This document shows, piece by piece, positions 57,094 to 64,000 of a stretch of DNA of 64,000 nt. Both the position numbers and the translations under genes were made by a program. Positions within the stretch are counted from its first letter, which is position 1. The number at the start of each line of letters is the position of its first letter. The notes beneath the pieces are model-generated. The model did not search any database. It was not told where the DNA came from and worked only from the letters and a program-made list of their open reading frames with translations. This stretch comes from Nocardiopsis composta (GTDB lineage Bacteria > Actinomycetota > Actinomycetes > Streptosporangiales > Streptosporangiaceae), in contig NZ_JACHDB010000002.1 of NCBI RefSeq assembly GCF_014200805.1, positions 372,001 to 436,000 on the forward strand. The letters are read 5' to 3'.

Positions 57094-57123
57094 GGGAGGG
57101 GCGGTGCCGGCCGGCACCACCCC
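57094..57123. terminator. Bidirectional terminator between HAD and sodA genes
   Basis: An 8-bp GGTGCCGG/CCGGCACC stem extended, past one mismatch, by GAGGGG/CCCCTC, between the convergent genes. Confidence 0.7.
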
Positions 57124-57150
57124 TCGCCTCGTACCCGTGCGCGACGGGTG

Positions 57151-57765
57151 CTAGCCGAGAACGACCTTGCGCGCGTCGTCGAAGCGCTTCTGCACGTCGG
57201 CCCAGTTGACGACGTTCCAGAAGGCCTTGACGTAGTCCGCCTTCACGTTCTTGTACTGCAGGTAGAAGGCGTGCTCCCACATGTCCAGCATGAGCAGCGG
57301 GTAGGAGCCGGCGGCCAGGTTGCCCTGGTGGTCGTAGAGCTGCTCGATGATCAGCTTCTGGCCGAGGGCGTCCCAGGCGAGGATCGCCCACCCGGAGCCC
57401 TGCACGCCGGTCGCGACCGCGCTGAAGTGCGCGCGGAACGCGTCGAAGGAGCCGAACTGGTCGTCGATCGCGGCGGCGAGCTCGGCCTCGGGCTTGTCGC
57501 CGCCGTCCGGCGACAGGTTCGGCCAGAACACGGTGTGGTTCACGTGGCCGGCGAGGTTGAACGCGAGGTTCTTCTCCAGCATGTTGACGGTGCCGAAGTC
57601 GCCCTTCTCGCGGGCCTCGGCCAGCTTCTCCAGCGCCGTGTTGGCGCCGCCGACGTAGGCGGCGTGGTGCTTGTCGTGGTGCAGCTCCATGATCTGCCCG
57701 GAGATCCACGGCTCAAGCGCCGCGTAGTCATAGGGCAGTTCGGGAAGCGAGTAGGGCGCGGACAT
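57151..57765 (-). CDS. sodA: Superoxide dismutase, Fe/Mn family
   Basis: Length 204 aa; AAGGAAAGG lies upstream of the ATG. Metal ligands: His29 (HHDKHH), His77 (GHVNH), Asp and His in [23 protein letters not shown] marks the Mn-type more than the Fe-type Gln position. Converts superoxide to H2O2 and O2 in the cytoplasm. A palindrome upstream suggests regulation. Streptomyces mainly use nickel and iron SODs, so the Mn/Fe type fits a different family. Confidence 0.92.
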   Translation of the reverse strand: MSAPYSLPELPYDYAALEPWISGQIMELHHDKHHAAYVGGANTALEKLAEAREKGDFGTVNMLEKNLAFNLAGHVNHTVFWPNLSPDGGDKPEAELAAAIDDQFGSFDAFRAHFSAVATGVQGSGWAILAWDALGQKLIIEQLYDHQGNLAAGSYPLLMLDMWEHAFYLQYKNVKADYVKAFWNVVNWADVQKRFDDARKVVLG

Positions 57766-57853
57766 GTACGCACCTTTCCTTGACACGTCTGGTGTTGGCT
57801 GTGAGCGATCTCGAACCGCTGAGCACGAACTTATCAGCAGAGCCCCCGGCGCC

Positions 57854-57877
57854 CCCGTGTAGCCCTTGCTACATGGG
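57854..57877. promoter_or_regulatory. Palindrome upstream of sodA
   Basis: Arms CCCGTGTAGC and GCTACATGGG (9 of 10 complementary) flank CCTT, about 90 nt before the sodA start. It lies in a less GC-rich stretch and could be an operator for a metal or redox regulator; none is recognisable. Confidence 0.45.
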
Positions 57878-58020
57878 GCTTCGGGAATAAACCGCACCGA
57901 AACCGGCCACGGCACGGACCCCGGCCCCCTTCATTCCCACTGCCCCCCGGACAAACCGCCGCGGCACCCCGCGGGGGCAGGGCTCGGGCGGACAGCGGCG
58001 GCGGGGGAGGGGTGGGGGCG

Positions 58021-58470
58021 GGGTGCGGGTGTCGGCCGGGTGCGGCGTCTCGCGGGGTGAGGGTTCAGGCGGGCGGCGACGGCGGAGGAGGGGCCGGGGC
58101 GGGCGCCTCGGCCGGGTGCGGCGCCCCACGGGGCGGAGGTTCAGGCGGGCAGCGACGGCGGGAGGGGGTGCCGGCCGGTCGGTCAGGCGCGGCACCCCAC
58201 AGGGCGGGGGTTCAGACAGGCGGCAACGGCGAAGGCAGGGCCGGGGTGCGGGTGTCGGCCGGGTGCGGCGTCTCGCGGGGTCGGGGTTCAGGCGGGCGGC
58301 GACGGCAGAGGTGGGGCCGGGGCGGGCGTCCCCACCCGGGTGCGGCGCCCCACGGGGCGGAGGTTCAGGCGGGCAGCGACGGCGGGAGGGGTGCCGGCCG
58401 GTCGGTCAGGCGCGGCACCCCACGGGGCGGAGGTTCAAGCAGGCGGCGACGGCGGGAGCGGGCCCAGGGA
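58021..58470 (+). repeat. Tandem repeat array, left arm (about 75-nt units in a 223-nt higher-order repeat)
   Basis: Six units begin at 58041, 58117, 58189, 58264, 58341 and 58412. Each has a conserved half with GGTTCAGGCGGGCGGCGACG and a variable G-rich half. Units 1-3 match units 4-6 respectively, giving a 223-nt super-repeat (58021-58243 and 58244-58466). Unit lengths (about 71-77 nt) are not multiples of three, so it is not one continuous coding repeat. A degenerate unit precedes it (57961-58020). From 58068 to 58116, 49 nt recur exactly, inverted, at 59312-59360. Confidence 0.85.
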
Positions 58471-59040
58471 GGCGTTCATCGTTTCGCCCTGCGCTGCCGG
58501 AGAGAGCGGCGCCGAAAGAAGGAGGCCAATCCCGTCGCGCCGGTGTGAGGGGGCCGTGTCCGCCATGCCGGACCACCGGCGCAGACCGGGCGGGGCGGCC
58601 TGCGCACCTGCTCGGCGGCCCCAATGACGTGTACCGGCGAGTAGCAACCCCCGCAGGGCCCCACACCCCCTCCCCGGTCACCCACAGTGACAGGTCGGAG
58701 GGCTTTGCGGCGGGAGGATTCCGGCATTCCGCCCCCTGCCGCCCCTCCCCGGTTTCCGGACCCCCTTTCTCCCTTCTTCTGGCCGCCCCCGATCCTCCAT
58801 CACCGGCCCGATCAAGGCCGCCAGGGCCCTTGGCGGGCCGATCCCGGCCCGGGATGCGCGCCCCGACGTCACCGAGGCGACGTGGAGGTGCGCACGGCAC
58901 TCCCCCACACCCTCACTGTCCGTGTTCGCGCAGGCCAGAGGGGTTTCGGTGATCTCCGGTAGACCGGCCTCACCCCCGGGGCGACGCGGGCGCGGCCCCC
59001 CGCCCCGCCGCACGCGACCACCGCCCCCCACACACGGCCG
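58471..59040. other. Spacer between the two facing repeat arrays
   Basis: 570 nt of mostly unique sequence with lower repeat content and a run of pyrimidine-rich blocks (58725-58800). No gene with a recognisable domain or a good ribosome site. CAGTGA-type segments occur once near each end in opposite orientation, hinting at partial symmetry. Confidence 0.45.
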
Positions 59041-59395
59041 CCCTCGCCGCCAGTTTGAACCCCCGCCCCCGCGAGACGCCGCACCCGGGCGCGGCCCCCG
59101 CCCCGGCCCTTCCTTCGCCGTCGCCGCCTGCTTGAACCTCCGCTCCGCGGGATGCCGCACCCGGCCGAGGCGCCCGCCCCGGCCCCTCCTCCGCCCTCGC
59201 CGCCGGTTTGAACCCGGGCCCCGTGGAGCGCCGCGCCCGGGCGACTCCTGCACCCCGCCCCTTCCTTCGCCGTCGCTGCCTGCTTGAACCTTGGCCCCGT
59301 GAGACGCCGCGCCCGGCCGAGGCGCCCGCCCCGGCCCCTCCTCCGCCGTCGCCGCCCGCCTGGACCTCCGCCCCGCGGGATGCCGCGCCTAACCG
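59041..59395 (-). repeat. Tandem repeat array, right arm (inverted)
   Basis: Five units at 76-77-nt steps, marked by TTGAAC at 59055, 59132, 59208 and 59284 and TGGACC at 59361. On the minus strand they carry the same motif as the left array. Units alternate in type (1 like 3, 2 like 4), giving a 152-nt higher-order period. Confidence 0.85.
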
Positions 59396-59503
59396 AGGGG
59401 CCGTCGGGAGCGAGGGGAAGCGCCCGACCCGCCTCCGCCCGGCCCGCCCTCCCGCCACCGCACCCCGCCCGGCCGTCACCGTGTGAGGTCGGCCGCATGG
59501 TGG

Positions 59504-59531
59504 AGCCGGCCGCATACCCGGCGGCCTCTCA
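59504..59531 (-). repeat. REP-like repeat, copy E (contains stop codon)
   Basis: Minus-strand copy closest to the consensus, core GGCCGCCGGGTATGCGGCC; its TGA is the stop codon of the jetC-like gene. Confidence 0.72.
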
Positions 59532-62500
59532 GGCAGCCCTTTCGAAGCCGTTGCCGGTCCAGGTGGTGCGGGCGCAGGCGACGCCCCAGGCGCCCTTGCG
59601 CTTGAGGATGTCGTAGATGTGCATCCGGTCGATCTTGGGGGAGACGCCGTAGCCCGAGGGCCAGGTGATGGCCCAGTCCATGTCGAGGTCGACGAGGAGC
59701 TCCAGGAGGCGGGCGATGGTGGGGTCGTCCAGCCGCTCGAAGGCCTCGTCCAGCAGGACCAGGCGGAGCGGGCCGTCGAGTTCGCTGCGGAGTGCGTCGT
59801 AGAAGGCGGCGCTGGCGGCGAACAGGGTGACGTAGGAGACCAGGCGGGTCTCGCCGGAGGAGAGCTGGCGGACGCGGCGGTCGCGCGGGTTGCCGTCCGG
59901 GCCGGTGTCGTGGATGCGGACCCGGTAGGCGAACCAGTCGCGGTAGTCCAGGGCGGTGCCGAGGACCTCGGCGTAGCCGCTGCTGCGGCCCTCGGCGCGG
60001 GTGGCGCGGATCCGGTCCATCAGGGCGCGGCGCAGCCGGTCGTTCTCCTCCGGGGAGCGCTGCGCCACCGACTTCTTGGCCAGGGCGAACGCCGAGCGCT
60101 CGGCCGGGTCCAGGTGCGGCGCCGGCTCCCAGGCCAGCTCCACCCGGACGCCCTGGCTGGAGTGCGCCCCCTCCAGGACCGTGTTCATCCGCCGGGTGAG
60201 CGACTCGGCGGCGCGGATCTGCCGGTGCAGCTCCTCGGCCACGTCGCCGAGGAGGAACTCCTCGAAGACGCGCTCCTCGCCGGAGGTGAGGTTCTCCTCG
60301 GCCTGGGCGAGCCGGGCCGCGGTCAGCCGCGCGGTGGAGGCGACCGGAGCGGTCCCGGTCTCGTCGCTCACCGTGACGGTCAGCACGTCGAAGCCGGCGC
60401 TCTTCTCCTCGTCGCCGTTGTCGGTGCTCTTCCGGTCGGCCTGGACGTCGTGGGTTCCGGCGAGCGCGGTCTGCAGTGCCTGGATGCGGTTGATCAGGTC
60501 GCGCTCGAGCGCCGCGGGCGTTCCCGGGGCGCCCGCTCCGGCCAGCGCGTCGGCGAGCGCGGAGCGCAGGTCGGCCCGCTCGAAGGGCACCTCGACCAGC
60601 CCGGTGGCGGCCTCCCACACCCCGGGCACCTCGGCGGTGCGGGTCAGCACGTCCTCGGCGTCGGCCAGCGCGCCCTGCGCCTCCTCGACCTTGCCTTCGG
60701 CCTCCCCGACCTTGCCCTCGGTCCCGGTCAGCGCCGCGATCCGGTCCTCGACCGCCCTCTGGGCCGCGGGGGCGGCGTCGCGCAGCCGGGTGCGCTCCTC
60801 CGCCAGTTCCCGCACCCGGGCGCCGACCTCCTCGGCGTCGCTGCCCAGCGAGGAGCGGAGGGTGGCCAGCACGGCGTGCGCCTCGGCGTAGGAGCGGTGC
60901 GTGCGGACCGCCTCCTCCTCGGCGTCGGCGCGGGCGGAGGCGGTGCGCGCCAGGTCCTGCACGGCGGCGGAGAGCGAGCGGAGCGCCTCCGGGTAGTCCT
61001 CGCGCAGCCGCCCGGCGATCCGCTCCAGCTCGGCCACCGCAGTGCGGGCCCGCTCGCACAGTTCCCGCAGCGCCTCGGCGCCGTCCGGGACGCCCAGGTC
61101 GCCGCAGGTCCGCACGTGTTCGGTGCGCTCCGCGGCGAGCCGCGCCCGGGCGCGGGCATGCTCGGCCTCGGCGGTCTCCGCGTCGGCGGCGGCGCGGGCC
61201 GCGGCCGAGCGGCGCTGCCTGGTCTCCACGTGCTCGGCCAGCACCGGGGCGAAGTCGGGGAAGGAGTCCAGGCAGACGTTCCACTGGTGCTCCAGGGCCT
61301 GCGCCGCCTCCAGCGACGCCCGCAGCGCGGTCTCCCGGGAGGCCAGCTCGGCCAGGGCGGCCTCCGCCTCCCGGATGCGCTTCTTGCGCGCCCGCTCCCG
61401 GGCGCCGGCGCCGATGTGCTCGGCCTCCTCCTTGCCGTGCCGGCCGAGCAGCGCCCCAGCGGACCAGTACCCGTCCAGGCCGACGGAGAGCGGCGTGCCG
61501 CCGCCCGCCGCCTCCTCGCCGCCGGCGAGCAGCGGGACCGAGCGGAGCAGGGCCGCGACCGCCTCGGCGGGCACCGGCGAGCGGTCGTCGCCGGCCGGCA
61601 GCAGGGCGTCGGCCAGCGAGGGTCCGTCGACGGGCGGCCCGGGCGCCGCCCAGGTCTCGTCGCCCTCGGCGGACAGCGCGCCGTCGGCGGCCACCCAGGC
61701 GGTGAGCAGGCCGCTCGCGCGCAGCGCGGCCTCCAGCCCGGCGCGCTCCTCGTCCCCCAGGTGCGGGGCGAAGTCGACCAAGCGGAAGAACGGGGCGCCG
61801 GCGGCCGGGTCGCGCTCGGCGGTGGTGTGCGCCGGGGCGGGCGGCGCCACCTCGGCGGTCTCGCGCAGCCGCTCCAGCTCACCCTCCAGCCGGGCGCGCT
61901 CCGCTCCGGCCTCGGTCAGCCGCTGCTCGGCGGCGGCGACCGCGCGCTGGACCGCGCGGACCCGCGGCTGCAGGGCGGCCCGGACCTCCTTGTGCGCGTC
62001 GCGGTGGGCGGCCGGGTCGAGCAGCACCGCCTCGGCCTCGGGGAGCTCCGGCAGCTCGCCCTCCTCCGGGCGGTCCCCGGCGGGCAGCGCCTCGTCGCGC
62101 CAGGCCCGCACCGCCTCGGCCCAGCGCGCCGCCGCGTCGGCCAGCCGCTCCTCGGCCTCCCGGGCCCGCCGGTCGGCCCGGGCCGACTCCTCGGCCGCGG
62201 CCTCCGCGCGCTCGGCGAGCCGGTCCACCCCGGACTCGGCCTCGGCGAGCCGCTCGGCTTCGGCGCGCAGGCCGCCGAGCAGCCGGCCGCGGTCGCCCGC
62301 GGCCCGGCCCGCCGCCCCGACCTGGCCGGCGGCCGCTTCGGCGGCGGCCGCCAGGGCGGCGACGTCCGGCTCCGGGGCGACCGGGCGGCGCACCTCCTCC
62401 GGGCGGGCGTCCGGCTCGGCCGAGCGGAGCACCCGCTCGGCGGCCTCGCCCCGCTCGGCGTCGGGCACCAGGCCGGGCAGCGCGCCCAGCGCGGAGCCGA

Positions 62501-63809
62501 GCCCGATCGCGTGCAGCGCCTCCCGGGCCTCGGCGGCGCCGGATGCCGCCGACGCGCCGATCCGCGCCGGCACCGCAGCGGCCCGCTCGATCGCGTCGAT
62601 CGCGTGCTCCTCGGCGGTGCGCAGGTCGGCGGCGGTGCGCAGGGCGGCCTCGGTGTGCCGGCGCTGCGAGGCCACCGCCTCCTCCTTGTCCTCCAGGTCG
62701 CCCAGTGCGCCGTAGGCCGGTGAGGCCTTCAGCGCCTCCAGCTCGCCCTGCACGGCGTCCTGCCGCTCGGCGAGCGCGTCCCGCTCCTCCACGGCGGCGC
62801 GGTGCGCCTGCCGGGCGGCGTCCAGCTCCGCGCGCCGCTTCTCCAGTTGGGCGCGGGCGCGGCCGGCCGCCTTCTCCGCCTTGTCCAGCCGTGCCGAGCG
62901 GTCGGCGAGCACGCCCCGCGCGTAGCCCCGGTAGCCCTCCAGGAACTCCTGGAGCGCGGCGTCGGCGCGGCGCAGCCGGGCGACGTTGCGCCGCACCCCC
63001 TCCAGGTTGTCCAGGCCGGTCGCGGTCCGGGTGATGACGCCGGGGTCCACCGGCGGGAGCGCGTCCGACAGCAGCTGCTCCAGCTGGCCCTGGAGGACCT
63101 TCAGGCCGATGTCGGGGTTGCGCAGCGTGCGCTGCAGGTGCAGCAGGTCGGGGTAGCGGTTGCCGCCGCTGATCCCGTACACCGTCTCGGCGACCCGCTG
63201 CTGGAACGCCTCCTGCCCGCCGACGACCGCGTCCTCGCCGATGTGCTCGCGCAGCCGGGCGGAGGTGATCGGCCGGTCCTGCTCCAGCAGCGCGAAGTCC
63301 CGGTTGACCCGCAGCGGGGTGATGAACCGCCAGGAGTCGCTGATCTGCCGCCCGGACGCGCTGGCCTTCACCCCGATCCCGCAGGTGCAGAAGTCCTCGG
63401 TGCCGTCGGCCAGCACCCGGCGCAGCTCGATCCAGGCGTAGCCGAGCCGCACCGTGCCCTCGGCGTAGTCGTCCAGCATCAGCCGGCTCATGCTGACCGT
63501 GTCGAAGCCCTTGCAGCCCATGTTGCGCAGGTCGCCGTCGAGGCAGAGCGGCAGCAGCAGCTCCAGCGTCCGCGACTTGCCGGAGCCGTTGGTCCCCTTG
63601 AAGATCACCCGGCCGCCGGAGAGGTCGAACTCCTCGTCGCGGTACTGCCAGATGTTGACGACGCCGCCTCGGTGCAGGCGCCAGCGGCTTCGGAGGTCGG
63701 GCTTGGGGTCCACGTCTGGGGTCCTCACGTCGTTCGGGTGCGTAGCGGGGTGCGGGCGGCGCCGCCCGGGGGCGGCCGGGGCGGCGCTGCGGGCCGGTTC
63801 GGGGGTCAT
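59529..63809 (-). CDS. SMC-like ATPase, TIGR02680 type (Wadjet JetC-like)
   Basis: Length 1426 aa; ATG preceded by GAGGTGAG. N-terminal ATPase half: Walker A GTNGSGKS (72-79) in a YRDEEFDLSGGRVIFKG context typical of the family. The centre (about 300-1200) is long Ala/Glu/Arg-rich heptad coiled coil. C-terminal half: ABC signature LSSGE about 1315, Walker B LVLLDEAFERLDD about 1350, and a conserved tail through GVSPKIDRMHIYD. Relatives are the motor of the Wadjet/JetABCD (MukBEF-like) system that extrudes and cleaves plasmid DNA. The gene before it ends like JetB. No jetD follows; the stop codon lies inside a REP-like repeat and a repeat array begins about 130 nt on. Confidence 0.88.
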   Translation of the reverse strand: MTPEPARSAAPAAPGRRRPHPATHPNDVRTPDVDPKPDLRSRWRLHRGGVVNIWQYRDEEFDLSGGRVIFKGTNGSGKSRTLELLLPLCLDGDLRNMGCKGFDTVSMSRLMLDDYAEGTVRLGYAWIELRRVLADGTEDFCTCGIGVKASASGRQISDSWRFITPLRVNRDFALLEQDRPITSARLREHIGEDAVVGGQEAFQQRVAETVYGISGGNRYPDLLHLQRTLRNPDIGLKVLQGQLEQLLSDALPPVDPGVITRTATGLDNLEGVRRNVARLRRADAALQEFLEGYRGYARGVLADRSARLDKAEKAAGRARAQLEKRRAELDAARQAHRAAVEERDALAERQDAVQGELEALKASPAYGALGDLEDKEEAVASQRRHTEAALRTAADLRTAEEHAIDAIERAAAVPARIGASAASGAAEAREALHAIGLGSALGALPGLVPDAERGEAAERVLRSAEPDARPEEVRRPVAPEPDVAALAAAAEAAAGQVGAAGRAAGDRGRLLGGLRAEAERLAEAESGVDRLAERAEAAAEESARADRRAREAEERLADAAARWAEAVRAWRDEALPAGDRPEEGELPELPEAEAVLLDPAAHRDAHKEVRAALQPRVRAVQRAVAAAEQRLTEAGAERARLEGELERLRETAEVAPPAPAHTTAERDPAAGAPFFRLVDFAPHLGDEERAGLEAALRASGLLTAWVAADGALSAEGDETWAAPGPPVDGPSLADALLPAGDDRSPVPAEAVAALLRSVPLLAGGEEAAGGGTPLSVGLDGYWSAGALLGRHGKEEAEHIGAGARERARKKRIREAEAALAELASRETALRASLEAAQALEHQWNVCLDSFPDFAPVLAEHVETRQRRSAAARAAADAETAEAEHARARARLAAERTEHVRTCGDLGVPDGAEALRELCERARTAVAELERIAGRLREDYPEALRSLSAAVQDLARTASARADAEEEAVRTHRSYAEAHAVLATLRSSLGSDAEEVGARVRELAEERTRLRDAAPAAQRAVEDRIAALTGTEGKVGEAEGKVEEAQGALADAEDVLTRTAEVPGVWEAATGLVEVPFERADLRSALADALAGAGAPGTPAALERDLINRIQALQTALAGTHDVQADRKSTDNGDEEKSAGFDVLTVTVSDETGTAPVASTARLTAARLAQAEENLTSGEERVFEEFLLGDVAEELHRQIRAAESLTRRMNTVLEGAHSSQGVRVELAWEPAPHLDPAERSAFALAKKSVAQRSPEENDRLRRALMDRIRATRAEGRSSGYAEVLGTALDYRDWFAYRVRIHDTGPDGNPRDRRVRQLSSGETRLVSYVTLFAASAAFYDALRSELDGPLRLVLLDEAFERLDDPTIARLLELLVDLDMDWAITWPSGYGVSPKIDRMHIYDILKRKGAWGVACARTTWTGNGFERAA

Positions 63810-63871
63810 CGGCGGTGCTCACCTCGCTCCTGCTGCTCGCGGTTCTCTCGGGCGCCCCGCCCGGTGCGGGG

Positions 63872-64000
63872 TCAGGGCCCGAACAGGGACTCCTGGCCCT
63901 CGCCGGGGGAGGGGGCGGCGGGTTCGGCGGCCTGCTCCCCGTCTTCTTCGTCCGGGCCGTCCGGGCGGGGCCGGTAGCGGGCGGCGGCCGGGCTGATCTC
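63872..64000 (-). CDS. C-terminal end of a probable TIGR02678 (JetB-like) protein, partial
   Basis: The frame is open at the window edge and ends at TGA 63872, 62 nt before the jetC-like ATG. The 42 residues seen begin EISPAAARYRPRPDG, a C-terminal pattern I associate with TIGR02678 proteins, then an acidic Pro-rich tail ending LFGP. Position directly before jetC supports JetB, the condensin-accessory subunit of the four-gene system. Only a fragment is visible, so the call leans on context. Confidence 0.6.
   Translation of the reverse strand, partial: EISPAAARYRPRPDGPDEEDGEQAAEPAAPSPGEGQESLFGP

Noticed and set aside
58021-59395. CRISPR array (conserved half about 45 nt alternating with a variable half about 30 nt)
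   Set aside because: The variable halves recur in a fixed super-repeat order, are G-rich and not unique, the unit length drifts, and no cas gene is near.
57958-59500. Repeat-containing proteins (Arg/Gly/Ala-rich long open frames) across the arrays
   Set aside because: The period is about 75-76 nt with changing phase, so the frame shifts from unit to unit; no ribosome sites or domains. The open frames reflect the scarcity of stop codons at this GC content.

Overview
The window looks like a chromosomal segment of a very high-GC actinobacterium. Evidence: strong G/C third positions in almost every gene, GTG starts, an SsgA-family sporulation regulator, modular type I polyketide synthase genes, a DUF2630 gene and a solitary roadblock protein. 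I suspect the Nocardiopsis/Streptosporangiales side rather than Streptomyces, because there is an Fe/Mn-type superoxide dismutase here, but this placement is inference.

Layout. 1-12.0 kb is the 3' end of a modular PKS cluster: the tail of one KS-AT-KR-ACP module, then a terminal KS-AT-DH-ER-KR-ACP-TE protein. 12-15.5 kb holds a membrane Ser/Thr kinase and a secreted HAD phosphatase. 15.8-24.8 kb is a housekeeping block: tRNA-Gly x2, Cys and Val, roadblock protein, PabC-like enzyme, SsgB, tRNA-Val, TIGR02611 protein, FAD monooxygenase, ThrS and a cardiolipin-synthase-like protein. 25-38 kb is mixed metabolism: SDR, methyltransferase, a TetR/permease/amidohydrolase locus, a MoxR ATPase with a metallopeptidase-VWA partner, an acetyltransferase, an Rpn-like nuclease, a hydrolase and a DUF4287-SRPBCC protein. 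38-44 kb is a coupled acyl-CoA dehydrogenase/biotin carboxylase/carboxyltransferase operon facing its TetR regulator across two palindromic operators; this fits branched-chain (isovaleryl/methylcrotonyl) acyl-CoA breakdown. 45-47.6 kb carries type II NADH dehydrogenase and a csoR-copZ copper pair. 47.7-52.3 kb is a sugar-phosphate locus with two FGGY kinases, a class II aldolase and a histidine phosphatase; both kinases share an upstream motif. 52.5-57.8 kb has small conserved proteins, a secreted X-Pro peptidase, a HAD phosphatase and SOD.

The right end is the most unusual part. A Wadjet-like SMC ATPase (JetC, TIGR02680 type) lies on the minus strand, preceded by the tail of what is probably JetB. 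The nuclease gene jetD, expected after jetC in the usual order, is not there. In its place lies about 1.7 kb without a convincing gene, holding two facing arrays of roughly 75-nt G-rich tandem repeats with higher-order periodicity, inverted relative to each other. A separate family of 28-nt REP-like repeats, three copies of which supply the TGA stop codon of a gene, is scattered over the window.

Other points worth attention: an internal duplication of the metallopeptidase domain in which one copy has lost the catalytic Glu, a terminal PKS module whose DH motif is degenerate although its ER looks intact, and a hairpin-rich 0.7-kb gap at 31.2-31.9 kb.
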